A stretch of 64,000 bases of DNA from an uncultured Oscillospiraceae bacterium (GTDB taxonomy: Bacteria > Bacillota > Clostridia > Oscillospirales > Oscillospiraceae): NCBI GenBank assembly GCA_910589155.1, contig CAJURY010000002.1, positions 62,001 through 126,000 on the forward strand, written 5' to 3'. Below, one piece after another: positions 9,129 through 16,959 of the stretch. Each line of letters opens with the position of its first letter. Position 1 is the first letter of the stretch. The position numbers were made by a program, and so were the translations under genes. The notes beneath the pieces were generated by a model. That model saw nothing but the letters and a program-made list of their open reading frames with translations. It made no database searches and had not been told where the DNA came from.

Positions 9129-9702
9129 TCAAGCGTTTCCTTGCTCAAAAAGCGTGTTCACAATTCGCTGTTTCTGGCGCATAAATTCTTTTCGCTCCTT
9201 CAGGCGGTAAGATTCCCCCTTGATGTTCATAACGGTGCGGGGATGCAGGACACGGTCCAGAAGAGCGGAGGCGATGGTGACTCGTTTGCCCTTCCTCTCC
9301 AAACCGAAACCCAGCGAAGCGGTTTCGGTTTGGTTTTTTATTGTTGTCAGTATACGAGATGAGGCAGTCTTTTTTGTACCCGTCTCAGGTTGATCTTGTC
9401 GATGATGTACGCATTTCAACCGCTCAAGGGGAATCTCGTTGGTTGCAGCGTGTACTTTCCCGTTGACCTTATCGCACCAGGCCACGGCCTGTCCGTTCAG
9501 ATCCGCACTTGCTCCCCACCGTGAAATTGTCCCGCACAAACTGCACCGTCCGCTCCACCTTCCCCTTCGTTTGCCCCCGGTACGGCCGGCGCAGGATGGG
9601 CTTGAACCCATAGAATCCCGCAAAGTCCTCAAACTGCCGGTTCAGCGTGGAATCTTCCTGCTTCATGTTATTGTATAGAATCTCCTCCGAGTGATATTTC
9701 AC
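9129..9702 (-). pseudogene. IS21-family element remnant: IstA C-terminal part joined to IstB C-terminus
   Basis: Two overlapping minus-strand frames together show a decayed IS21 element. The frame 9702-9469 carries FEDFAGFYGFKPILRRPYRG and QTKGKVERTVQFVRDNF, the end of the IstA DDE transposase catalytic region. After a frameshift, the frame ending at 9129 continues with LNGQAVAWCDKVNGKVH and NEIPLERL, typical of the IstA C-terminus. It then runs into ALLDRVLHPRTVMNIKGES and YRLKERKE, which is the C-terminus of the IstB helper ATPase. The IstA N-terminus and nearly all of IstB are missing. No terminal inverted repeats were identified. Confidence 0.8.
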
Positions 9703-10317
9703 CCTGTTGGGAGTCTAGCTTTTTTCTCCCCTCTCCGCCGCTCCATTACATTTTTTCCTCGCCGTTTTCTTGCATTTTGTCATTGGCGCTGACACCGTAG
9801 CAGACTTACGAAAAAGGCGCTTAATCCGTGATTATAGAGTTGTTTAATGGTCTTTCATTTTCTGACCCCCATTTCATGCGGGTTTCAGGGAGTTGTGTTT
9901 ATAGGAACGAGGCTACAGCCTATGCCTGCAATGGCAAGGCGCTTGAAGTAGATGTTGTCAGCCAGCCCCGGGGGGGATTCTGGTTACTACGCCGTAGCAT
10001 CCTTTGGATGATCGCGTCCACAGGGTGAGCTTCATTTTAATTAATTTTTATTTGGGCGATCAGTTTTGCTGTGTCAGAGCTGATCGTCAAAATTCAGACC
10101 AGCTAAGTAGCAATATCAGTTAAATAGTATGGGCAATACGATAATAAACTCGCAAAAAAGTAAAACAAGACCCGCCTTGTGGATTTTTACGTCCATTCGG
10201 CGGTCTTCTGGCAACATCCTCATAAGCACAGTAAAAATAAGGTACATTTTCAAAGCAAACAGGAACGCGCGGAAGGTAATTGCAAAGCTCCGGCGCGTAT
10301 ATTTTGCGAATAAATCG
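9703..10317. other. non-coding flank left of the prophage
   Basis: No supported gene. Two overlapping minus frames at 10116-10386 have no RBS and no family match; their upstream part is the sequence just beyond the integrase stop. A stem CGATCAG/CTGATCG occurs near 10057-10087, and a GC run lies near 9966-9976. The segment separates the IS21 remnant from the attachment site and may be debris of older insertions at the same tRNA. Confidence 0.5.
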
Positions 10318-10345
10318 AAAAAAGGCCTCCGCATCTGCGGAGACC
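10318..10345 (-). terminator. intrinsic terminator downstream of the integrase (attL side)
   Basis: On the minus strand, a stem of GGTCTCCGC and GCGGAGGCC around a 4-base loop is followed by six T. It lies about 60 bases past the integrase stop. A closely similar hairpin lies at 48515-48548 on the other side of the prophage, behind tRNA-Lys. In the uninserted chromosome this copy probably ended the tRNA-Lys operon. Confidence 0.8.
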
Positions 10346-10401
10346 TTTCCGTTTTGAGACCACCCGAATACAACGCAAGTTATCATTACAAAGCGTCCGG
10401 A

Positions 10402-11940
10402 TCAGTCGCTATTTGGTGAGCCAGAACAAATGAAATCCGAACATTCGGACAAACTCTCCAGCATATCAATATGGGATACTTGGCGGCCGCCTTTGACGTT
10501 AAAAAAGATAATGATTTTGTCATCAAAAATATAAACGGCGTTGATTAGTTGGTCTATGATTTCTCTGCGGAAGTCCGGGGCTGCCAAGTTTCCGGTACAG
10601 CGGGTTTTGAGCCAACGAATTACGTCTTGCTCTGTGAGTTCCGCAGAGCTGGCGATTTTTAATCCGGCAATTTCCTCCTCCAGCTCTTCCTTGCGAATCT
10701 CCCCAGCGGCAAGCTGACCGTTGATCCGTTTAAGTGCATGTGGATTACTTGTTTTAATTAACGCATCTACCAAGTTATCCAATTCTTTTTCTACGTCGCG
10801 CAATTCCTTTTCCAATGCGGGGATGCCGGTGGCGTTATATTCCTTCCGATAGGCTTCCACCACTTTTTCAGCGATATATTCCAGCCGACCGGGGGCTAAG
10901 ATGTACTTCACGGTCTGATCTACCACGTAGCATTCCAAAAAATGCTTTTTTTCATTTTGCTTTTTGCACGTGTGGGATTTTTTCTTTTTGGCGCAAGCGT
11001 AGTAGTGATACATCAGGCCGTTCTTCCCCTTGCCGCTTTCCCCTATCATGGGCGCACCGCAATACCCGCAAAATACTTTCCCGCCCAGTAGATAATCTTC
11101 ACCGGCCTTTGCTTTTGCAGGGGCTTTTTTTGTCGCAGCGGCAACCATCTGCGCTTTTTCAAACGTTGGTGTATCGACAATGGCCGGACACCCGCCGGGC
11201 ACCTCAATCTCCCCGGCATAAGTATAGACGCCAATATATTTTTTATTGTGCAAAAGGGTGGAAAGTGAATTGATGGAAAACGGCTTTTTCCTTCTGGTTT
11301 GCCAGCCTTTTTCCGCCAACTCTGCGATAATTTCTTTTTTTCCGCCCCCTGCGGCATATCGCTGGAAAACATACCGCACAATTGCCGCTTCTTCTTCCAC
11401 AACTACCAGCTTTTTGCCATCCAGTCGGTATCCTAGTGGGATAGTTCCGCCTACAGTGTTTCCTTGCCGGGCGGCTTCCCGCATTCCACGGGATACATTT
11501 TGACTGAGCTGCCGCGAGTATTCTTCCGCCATAGCCTCCAAAATAGCTTCAATAATATTGCTTTCCGATCCTTCTCCTATGCCTTCTGTGACGGAAAGGA
11601 CATGGACGCCGTTATTTTTTAGTTTGGTCTTATAAATGATGGAGTCGTACCGATTGCGGGAAAAGCGATCCAGTTTCCAAACTAGAACGGCCTGAAATTG
11701 TCCTTTTTTTGAATCGGCAATCATACGCTGAAATTCAGCGCGGCGGTCAGCGGAAGTGCCAGACATAGCGCGGTCAATGTATTCCCCCACAACGCGATAA
11801 CCACGGGCAGCGGCGTACTGATAGCAATAGCGCAACTGCCCGTCAATGCTTTGCTCCTGCTGGCTGCTGCTGGAGTACCGGGCATAAATCACTGCGTTTC
11901 CATTCCCTTCAAATGCTTCTGTGGTTAATTTATTTTCCAT
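10402..11940 (-). CDS. large serine recombinase (prophage integrase)
   Basis: A 512-residue recombinase. The N-terminal resolvase domain begins with VIYARYSSSSQQEQS (catalytic Ser about 23) and contains VWKLDRFSRNRYDS. The Recombinase domain follows (NTVGGTIPLGYRLDGKK to the RRKKPFSINSLSTLLHNK region), then a zinc-ribbon (CGYCGAP ... CKKQ) and a coiled coil near residues 375-430. It integrates and excises the phage through short att sites. Its last codons lie across the attL core (10410-10419): the reading frame ends with SPNSD encoded by core plus chromosomal flank. In the excised circle the same frame would read on into the attR-side sequence. Confidence 0.95.
   Translation of the reverse strand: MENKLTTEAFEGNGNAVIYARYSSSSQQEQSIDGQLRYCYQYAAARGYRVVGEYIDRAMSGTSADRRAEFQRMIADSKKGQFQAVLVWKLDRFSRNRYDSIIYKTKLKNNGVHVLSVTEGIGEGSESNIIEAILEAMAEEYSRQLSQNVSRGMREAARQGNTVGGTIPLGYRLDGKKLVVVEEEAAIVRYVFQRYAAGGGKKEIIAELAEKGWQTRRKKPFSINSLSTLLHNKKYIGVYTYAGEIEVPGGCPAIVDTPTFEKAQMVAAATKKAPAKAKAGEDYLLGGKVFCGYCGAPMIGESGKGKNGLMYHYYACAKKKKSHTCKKQNEKKHFLECYVVDQTVKYILAPGRLEYIAEKVVEAYRKEYNATGIPALEKELRDVEKELDNLVDALIKTSNPHALKRINGQLAAGEIRKEELEEEIAGLKIASSAELTEQDVIRWLKTRCTGNLAAPDFRREIIDQLINAVYIFDDKIIIFFNVKGGRQVSHIDMLESLSECSDFICSGSPNSD
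10410..10419. repeat. attL core, TATTTGGTGA
   Basis: An identical 10-base direct repeat occurs here and at 48614-48623. The right copy contains the 3' end (TCACCA on the minus strand) of the tRNA-Lys gene. The left copy sits within the last codons of the serine integrase. Short identical cores are typical for large serine recombinases. Confidence 0.75.
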
Positions 11941-11943
11941 ATA

Positions 11944-12001
11944 TTTCCATCGCTTTCAGAGAAATTTTTTAAAAGAGCCGGTGAATTTCCATAAATTTCC
12001 A
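11944..12001. promoter_or_regulatory. cluster of TTTCCA half-sites upstream of the integrase
   Basis: Three TTTCCA hexamers lie at 11944-11949, 11986-11991 and 11996-12001, the last two exactly 10 bases apart. They sit between the divergent integrase and ImmA-like genes. The same hexamer occurs as an inverted repeat at 13945-13960 in the early promoter region, so these may be operator half-sites of the phage repressor. This is inference from shared motif only. Confidence 0.35.
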
Positions 12002-12127
12002 AAATTGTAAATTTTCATAGTTTTTTAAGGGAAAAATTATTAAAAAAATCTAAAAACTGCGAAAAATGGTATTATCCATCCTGGGACATTTTGTCGAAAA
12101 AACATACAATGTAACAGGAGGATCAAT

Positions 12128-12712
12128 ATGAAATACTCAGACTATACCGTTACGCGAAATTTGACCTGGGAAATTATGATTCGAGAAGAAATTACGAAGC
12201 TGCCCGTTATGGTAGGCGATCTGTGCAAACAAATGGGGATTCACATTTGTCTCTATAACCGCAGTGCGGAACATCCGTATGACGGATTTACAACCCGTGT
12301 GCAGGATGTTTTATGCATTTTTGTCGCCAGAGATTGCACCGTGGAGCGGCAGCGGTTTACTGCCGCCCACGAGTTGGGACATATCCTGCTGGGGCACGTT
12401 GGCAAATATGAGCTTGTGAACCGAGAACCATCCGCAAGGGATAATCCCATAGAGCAGGCGGCGAATGTGTTTGCAAGCAGACTGCTTGCGCCGGCCTGCG
12501 TGCTCTGGGCGCTGAATCTACATACACCGGAAGAAATTGCCCGGCTCTGCAACATCAGCTATCAATCAGCTTCTTTTCGCGCGGCACGCATGGAGATCCT
12601 TTATAAGCGCGACAAATTTCTAACGTCTCCATTTGAGCAGCGGGTCTACGACCAATTCAAGCCGTTCATTTTGAAAACCAAAATCAAAAGGTTCTGGACT
12701 GGCCTGGAATAA
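12128..12712 (+). CDS. ImmA/IrrE-type metallopeptidase
   Basis: A 194-residue protein with the zinc-peptidase motif HELGH at residues 81-85 in the context FTAAHELGHILLGH, followed by EQAANVFASRLLAP, which supplies the third ligand region. ImmA-type proteases cleave the repressor of the same mobile element and trigger induction. An AGGAGG precedes the ATG by 6 bases. It lies between the integrase and the toxin-antitoxin pair; the XRE repressor at 13353-13814 is the likely substrate. The C-terminal 50 residues are basic. Confidence 0.92.
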   Translation: MKYSDYTVTRNLTWEIMIREEITKLPVMVGDLCKQMGIHICLYNRSAEHPYDGFTTRVQDVLCIFVARDCTVERQRFTAAHELGHILLGHVGKYELVNREPSARDNPIEQAANVFASRLLAPACVLWALNLHTPEEIARLCNISYQSASFRAARMEILYKRDKFLTSPFEQRVYDQFKPFILKTKIKRFWTGLE

Positions 12713-12728
12713 GTTGCGTGGGGCAGTG

Positions 12729-13001
12729 TTAAAAAAGGTCGCTGTGCGTTCCAGTCCGGGTTAGCAGCAAGGTTAAGGGTTCGTGCTCAATTTTGTAAAT
12801 CGGAAGCCAATCCGGGGTTATGTGGCATTCGCGAAATCCTGCATAATTGCCCACCAAATTGTGATCCTTATATTTTGCTGGCAGCGGTTGTTCGTTGCAC
12901 AGTATTTCGACAACAGCTTTCAGTAGCCTTGTATCGTAACCCCGCTTTACGATGGATTTAAAATCTTTTTTGAATTTGGTGTGGTATCTTATGTCAAGCA
13001 T
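12729..13001 (-). CDS. YafQ-family mRNA interferase toxin
   Basis: A 90-residue RelE-superfamily toxin: N-terminal MLDIRYHTKFKKDFKSIVKRG, NYAGFRECHITPDWLPIYKI and a C-terminal LLLTRTGTHSDLF, where the penultimate-region His is typical of the YafQ active site. Such toxins cut mRNA in the ribosomal A site. The gene overlaps the upstream antitoxin gene by 8 bases, which implies translational coupling. In a prophage such pairs can stabilise the element or act in abortive defence. Confidence 0.92.
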   Translation of the reverse strand: MLDIRYHTKFKKDFKSIVKRGYDTRLLKAVVEILCNEQPLPAKYKDHNLVGNYAGFRECHITPDWLPIYKIEHEPLTLLLTRTGTHSDLF

Positions 13002-13260
13002 TTAAATCCTCCATAAGGGCTTCCACGCTGCGAAAGGGTTTGCTGAGATTTTTGCCGGTTTTTGCATCTTCCATTGCCGCTAAAGTTTCCTCATTGGGGA
13101 TTTCCAAGGAGACCTCAAACGGGATTCTTTTTTGCCGCACCATGGTTTTTGCAAAGATATTGAAAGCGCCGGACATTGTAAGCCCCAGCTCTCCGCACAG
13201 CCAATCAAACTGCTGTTTCAGACCTTCATCCATGCGAATGTTGATATTTGTTTGAGCCAT
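12994..13260 (-). CDS. RelB/DinJ-family antitoxin
   Basis: An 88-residue antitoxin: ribbon-helix-helix N-terminus TNINIRMDEGLKQQFDWLC, ELGLTMSGAFNIFAKTMV and the typical IPFEVSLEIPNEET hinge before the toxin-binding tail. It neutralises the YafQ-type toxin encoded directly downstream and autoregulates the pair. GAGGTACAAATT precedes the ATG. The pair is inserted between the ImmA-like gene and the XRE repressor, which are normally adjacent in such elements. Confidence 0.92.
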   Translation of the reverse strand: MAQTNINIRMDEGLKQQFDWLCGELGLTMSGAFNIFAKTMVRQKRIPFEVSLEIPNEETLAAMEDAKTGKNLSKPFRSVEALMEDLNA

Positions 13261-13352
13261 AATTTGTACCTCACTTTTATTTGATATACATATTATATTG
13301 CAATTTATTTACAATGTCAATAAATGTGTTTACAAATACGAAAACATTTCAC

Positions 13353-13814
13353 CTAAATGCCGGTGGGTTCTTCCAGTGTGTTGATTTGCTCTTTCAGCGC
13401 CTGAACCTCTTCATCGGTCATCCAGCGTTCTTTATAAGTGCCATCACTGGCTACCATGCGCATGAGGTGCATTTTCGGTTTCTGAGGCCGGGCTTGCTCT
13501 TGACAGCGTTTCAATTCATTCTCCAGCACAGCGTCTACCGTGTCCTTCCCGTATGGGTCAAGGGCACGGTATTTTTTTATGTGGGCTTTTTCTTCCTTGC
13601 TGAAATGATCGCTTCTTTCAAGGCCACGGTCAAGATCATCCAGCGTATACCCCATTGAATATACAAGTTTCCTCATAGTCTCCAGGGGCGGTGCTTTTGT
13701 TATGCCAGATGTGATTTTAGCAAGCGTACCTTTTGGAATACCTGATTTTGCGCTTATCTCATCAAGGCTCATTTCTGATTCTTTTCTCATTTCATTAAAT
13801 GTATCGAGCCACAT
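13353..13814 (-). CDS. XRE-family phage repressor (CI-like), first switch
   Basis: A 153-residue protein with an N-terminal helix-turn-helix (MSLDEISAKSGIPKGTLAKITSG) and an acidic/basic C-terminal half (YGKDTVDAVLENELKRCQEQ) that resembles oligomerisation regions of ImmA-regulated repressors. No LexA-type Ser/Lys protease domain is visible, consistent with control by the ImmA-like protease. The RBS GAGGTGATATAA precedes the ATG. It is divergent from the small gene at 13974, with promoter and operator-like repeats between. Confidence 0.88.
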   Translation of the reverse strand: MWLDTFNEMRKESEMSLDEISAKSGIPKGTLAKITSGITKAPPLETMRKLVYSMGYTLDDLDRGLERSDHFSKEEKAHIKKYRALDPYGKDTVDAVLENELKRCQEQARPQKPKMHLMRMVASDGTYKERWMTDEEVQALKEQINTLEEPTGI

Positions 13815-13905
13815 TTATATCACCTCTGTTTTTACCATACCACATACAAAGAACAAATGCAAGAAAAATATTTCCACATCAAGAAACAAAAATTAAAAAA
13901 ACCTA

Positions 13906-13934
13906 TTGACAATTATCTGATGTGGTTGTATTAT
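13906..13934 (+). promoter_or_regulatory. sigma-A type early promoter
   Basis: TTGACA at 13906-13911 and TATTAT at 13929-13934 are separated by 17 bases, with an overlapping TATAAT 3 bases further on. It drives the gene at 13974 away from the divergent repressor. The second switch at 17427 has the same -35, spacing and -10. Confidence 0.75.
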
Positions 13935-13944
13935 AATGATATAA

Positions 13945-13960
13945 TTTCCAGATATGGAAA
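13945..13960. promoter_or_regulatory. candidate operator, TTTCCA-4-TGGAAA inverted repeat
   Basis: A perfect 6-base inverted repeat around GATA lies just after the early promoter -10, where repressor binding would block transcription. A further TTTCCA is at 13871-13876, and three more lie upstream of the integrase. The binding protein is inferred to be the repressor encoded at 13353-13814. Confidence 0.5.
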
Positions 13961-13973
13961 TGGAGGTGATGTT

Positions 13974-14192
13974 ATGATTTATTATCCTACTCTGGAAAGA
14001 GAGATTGCAGGACGTGGAATCAAAAAGAAAACCATTGCCGAAAGTATTAATGTCTGTAATAAGTCTTTCAACAACAAACTGTCTGGACGGGTGCCATTCA
14101 CATGGCCAGAGGTTGCAACGATTAAAAATCGCTTTTTCCCGGACATGACTGCGGAAGCTCTTTTCGCCCAGGCGGATCAGGGCAGCGCGTAA
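13974..14192 (+). CDS. small Cro-like HTH protein
   Basis: A 72-residue protein starting at ATG 13974, preceded by TGGAGGTGATGTT. The upstream extension of the frame has no RBS. The segment GIKKKTIAESINVCNKSFNNKLSGR followed by PFTWPEVATIKNRFF is a helix-turn-helix of the kind found in small phage regulators opposite a repressor. It is the first gene transcribed from the 13906 promoter and is followed at once by a GC-rich hairpin. Confidence 0.8.
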   Translation: MIYYPTLEREIAGRGIKKKTIAESINVCNKSFNNKLSGRVPFTWPEVATIKNRFFPDMTAEALFAQADQGSA

Positions 14193-14195
14193 AAA

Positions 14196-14220
14196 ATCCC
14201 GCCCCGGAGTGGGGCGGGAT
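14196..14220. terminator. GC-rich hairpin, copy 1
   Basis: A 25-base perfect stem-loop (arms ATCCCGCCCC and GGGGCGGGAT). On the minus strand it is followed by TTTTTT, which makes a good terminator for the membrane protein gene that ends at 14229; it also ends the plus-strand gene at 14192. Near-identical copies lie at 14803-14828 and 15375-15399. Confidence 0.8.
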
Positions 14221-14228
14221 GAGGGGGA

Positions 14229-14621
14229 TTATGGTTTGCTGTTTTCATTTTGTGTAGACAGTATGTCTACAACGTTGCCAATCTGTGCATTAGCGGATTC
14301 GAGATAAATAGAAATCTTGCCATCTTTCTCTGTTAAAGCGTTGTCAATAGAACAAAGTCGGCTATAGCAGCTTTGCAATGTTTCAACGATTTCTCCAAGC
14401 CCTATAAAAAGCAAACCAGAGAGAACACTCCCGATAATGCCGCTGAGAGCTAACGTCCAGTTATAAGACTTTTCGACTTTAGGTTCTTTCAAAAAGCTTT
14501 CTAGGGCAACGATTGTTTCTTTTGCCAGCGCAAAGCCAAGGATGATGGACAAGATTATGCCGCCAATAAGGATGATCTTGCCTGCAATTTTGATGATTTT
14601 TCCAATGTCTGTTTCTTCCAT
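14229..14621 (-). CDS. two-helix membrane protein, cargo gene
   Basis: A 130-residue protein. The ATG at 14621 is chosen because GAGGAGAGTACAC lies just before it; a frame from 14651 lacks a site. Two hydrophobic segments are visible, IIKIAGKIILIGGIILSIILGFAL near residues 8-32 and LALSGIIGSVLSGLLFIGLG near 58-77, followed by an amphipathic C-terminal region (VETLQSCYSRLCSIDNAL). No family was recognised. It is transcribed against the early operon and capped by its own terminator, so it is probably expressed in the lysogen. Confidence 0.65.
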   Translation of the reverse strand: MEETDIGKIIKIAGKIILIGGIILSIILGFALAKETIVALESFLKEPKVEKSYNWTLALSGIIGSVLSGLLFIGLGEIVETLQSCYSRLCSIDNALTEKDGKISIYLESANAQIGNVVDILSTQNENSKP

Positions 14622-14802
14622 GTGTACTCTCCTCTTTCTAAAATTTAGCAAAAGCAGTTTGCTACCGCTCTATATAAATATATCACAAGAAAACGCAAAT
14701 AGCAACACGCAGGCAAAATACTATCATTTTTAATGAGGCATTGTACAAGTGCAAAACAGAGTAATCGTAAACCGGTTTTTTTGTTAGGCTGACACAATAA
14801 AT

Positions 14803-14828
14803 ATCCCGCCCCAGAGCGGGGGCGGGAG
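14803..14828. terminator. GC-rich hairpin, copy 2
   Basis: The same palindrome as copy 1 with one extra G in the right arm. It lies about 20 bases beyond the stop of the minus-strand gene ending at 14847. The following bases on the minus strand (ATATTTATT) are T-rich but broken. Confidence 0.7.
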
Positions 14829-14846
14829 GAGTAAGAACTATGTATG

Positions 14847-15347
14847 CTACTGATTTTGCAACTGAGATTTTTTATGCAGATAACAAAGCTGTTGGGATGG
14901 CAAACGTAAGTTTCGCTTTGTCACCCGACGCGTGGTATGAATTTGAAAATTCACCTTTGTACCGGGAACTAAAAGCTTTTGTTGCGACCTGTCAATATGA
15001 AACTCCAGAAAAAAGTATGAGCACCCATGTGCCGGAACGCAAACAGGAAACATTGGCGTTGTCAGAGCCTCCTGCCCATTTAGGATTTTTCGCACGAGTT
15101 TTGGCAAAAGTTCGCAGGTTGTTTCCAGCACGGATACATTCACAATCACAAGCGGATTTGCAGAGCGGTTTTCCAACGAAAAGAAAACCGTTAGGACATC
15201 ATAGCGAACAGCATAGTCTACCACTGATAACTTATAGCGTTCAAGACCACGAAAATATTGAAGTGCAATGGATACCAGAGACAGAATAAAACTGGCAACA
15301 GAAATGGTAACGGTAATGTTTTCGCGTTGTGAAAACCAGTCAAGCAT
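14847..15347 (-). CDS. membrane-anchored protein with C-terminal beta domain, cargo gene
   Basis: A 166-residue protein starting at ATG 15347 behind a strong GGAGGAATTACA. The N-terminus has one transmembrane helix (ITVTISVASFILSLVSIAL, about residues 10-30). The rest is strand-rich with FSLENRSANPLVIVNVSVLE, resembling immunoglobulin-like folds that follow single helices in many uncharacterised phage and defence proteins. The plus-strand frame over the same bases has no family resemblance and was left out. Function unknown. Confidence 0.65.
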   Translation of the reverse strand: MLDWFSQRENITVTISVASFILSLVSIALQYFRGLERYKLSVVDYAVRYDVLTVFFSLENRSANPLVIVNVSVLETTCELLPKLVRKILNGQEALTTPMFPVCVPAHGCSYFFLEFHIDRSQQKLLVPGTKVNFQIHTTRRVTKRNLRLPSQQLCYLHKKSQLQNQ

Positions 15348-15374
15348 TGTAATTCCTCCTTCTTTGGTAGTGAA

Positions 15375-15399
15375 ATCCCGCCCCGGAGCGGGGCGGGAT
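15375..15399. terminator. GC-rich hairpin, copy 3
   Basis: A 25-base perfect palindrome almost identical to copy 1. It lies 10 bases beyond the stop of the exonuclease gene (15409) and 28 bases upstream of the start of the next minus-strand gene. It separates these two cargo genes into different transcripts, or acts as a processed spacer. Confidence 0.7.
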
Positions 15400-15408
15400 G
15401 GGCAGATG

Positions 15409-16941
15409 TTAGTAGTTGTTACGGTTTTTTCCGTAAAACACACGTCCTTTTGCCAAGTTGCGTTTGTAAGTGCAGCCTATGGACATTTTGGGGTCTGGAT
15501 GGATGCAGCGCAAAGCATCGCTGCATTCTTCGTATCTACCACAACAATCAAATGTGTGGATTGTCAGTATCTCATGCCGTAGAGATTCCCGGATAGCATC
15601 TTTGCAAATTAAAATATCTTCCGGCTTTTGAATATGAACGCGAATAACCCATGGGTCACTTTTAATTTTAGAGGTTTTCGCATCTGCTGGGATTAGACTG
15701 GCATAATCCTCTGAAATAAAGATGTAGGTAGATTTCTTCCTAAGCTTCACGCGAAACACTACGTTTGATTGTTTTAAAAGATATGCAGAACTATAGTTTT
15801 TCAATGTCGCAAACTCTAAAAATTCTGGTTTTGCGTTTAACTCCTGAAGTACATCTGCCAGTTCTGGAAGGATACAGTCAAAAGCTTTTTGTTCCAATTC
15901 TTCAACCGTCTGGGCGGCTTCCTCCATTTGATCGTCCATTTTGAAAGAAAGCAATTGCTCGGCTTTAGAAGCCTTTGGGCTTTTACCCATGGGTTGGTTT
16001 GCTGTTTCGGTTTCCCGCAAAGCTACAGCGCGTTTTAGTTGTTCCGTATATTTTTCTGGTGTGTAGCAGGCAAGAAATACTTCGTTTGTTGTTTCTACAT
16101 CAGCAAGGGCGCGGTGCGATACGGCTATGTTTATGCCCAGCCATTGTTTTAATTGCTCTAGCTTACGACCAGGCAAATTTGGAAAGCGGTTTCGTACCAG
16201 ATATAAGGTATCAATAATTGGTCTGTTCAGTCCGAAAGCTCTGCGATAGAGTGGCGTGGAATCCAAAAGCCAGCTTCCATTTTCGTTTTCTGATATCGCA
16301 TCTAGCTGTATGGCCAAGAATGGCAGATCAAATGATTTTATGTTATGCCCCACAATTGGACAGTCTCCAACAAATTGCCAGAAGCTATCGGCAATATCGG
16401 CTAGCACCGGTGCTGTATCTACTTCTGCTTGCGTAATGCCTGTTAGCGCTACAATATTGCTTGGCACTTCACGTTCCGGGTTAACAAGTGTGTGGTATGT
16501 ATCCGCAACTACACCTTTGGAATAGTGGATTGCAGCTATTTCGATGATTCTGTCGGTTCTTTTGTTTAGGCCGGTAGTTTCGATGTCCAGTACGATGTAA
16601 TCTTGCAGAATTTTGGCATAATCTAACAATTCTTGATTGTTATCTAACGATGTTTGTATTGTGCCTTTCTCATTGGAAGATTTGCGTGGGAATTTTGGCT
16701 GGGTTTCGGCAAGGTGGCTACCATGTATGCAGGAGAGTTCTCCCTTAATTTCGACAACAGCGCAAAAATGCTCCTGATAGCCTACGACTTCGCAAGGCGT
16801 TGGTACAGATACCCCGGCAGCGCAATAAATTACTGGTGGAATTGTCTTTGCCTTTTTTGAGGCAAGTCCCCATTTTTTAAAGTACTCTAATTTTTCTTCA
16901 TCATTTGCAAAGCGCGTCCATTCTTTTGTAGGTGGATACAT
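15409..16941 (-). CDS. DEDDh 3'-5' exonuclease domain protein with extra terminal domains
   Basis: A 510-residue protein. The DnaQ-like exonuclease core spans about residues 114-300: VLDIETTGL (Asp119, Glu121), IVGHNIKSFDLPFL and SHRALADVETTNEVF, so all DEDDh residues are present. It is preceded by about 110 residues without a known fold and followed by about 200 residues with four cysteine pairs (CCGRYEECSDALRC, SIGCTYK) and no recognised domain. The enzyme should trim single-stranded 3' ends of DNA or RNA. It is oriented against the replication genes and lies in the cargo block, so a defence or superinfection role is as plausible as replication. Confidence 0.85.
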   Translation of the reverse strand: MYPPTKEWTRFANDEEKLEYFKKWGLASKKAKTIPPVIYCAAGVSVPTPCEVVGYQEHFCAVVEIKGELSCIHGSHLAETQPKFPRKSSNEKGTIQTSLDNNQELLDYAKILQDYIVLDIETTGLNKRTDRIIEIAAIHYSKGVVADTYHTLVNPEREVPSNIVALTGITQAEVDTAPVLADIADSFWQFVGDCPIVGHNIKSFDLPFLAIQLDAISENENGSWLLDSTPLYRRAFGLNRPIIDTLYLVRNRFPNLPGRKLEQLKQWLGINIAVSHRALADVETTNEVFLACYTPEKYTEQLKRAVALRETETANQPMGKSPKASKAEQLLSFKMDDQMEEAAQTVEELEQKAFDCILPELADVLQELNAKPEFLEFATLKNYSSAYLLKQSNVVFRVKLRKKSTYIFISEDYASLIPADAKTSKIKSDPWVIRVHIQKPEDILICKDAIRESLRHEILTIHTFDCCGRYEECSDALRCIHPDPKMSIGCTYKRNLAKGRVFYGKNRNNY

Positions 16942-16959
16942 GAAAAAGCACCCCTCTCT

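Noticed and set aside
10116..10386. Two overlapping small minus-strand frames left of attL
   Set aside because: No RBS or family match; they result from reading through the sequence beyond the integrase stop and the terminator.
14840..15289. Plus-strand frame of 149 residues over the cargo membrane protein gene
   Set aside because: It lacks family resemblance; the minus-strand frame has a strong RBS, a transmembrane helix and a plausible fold.
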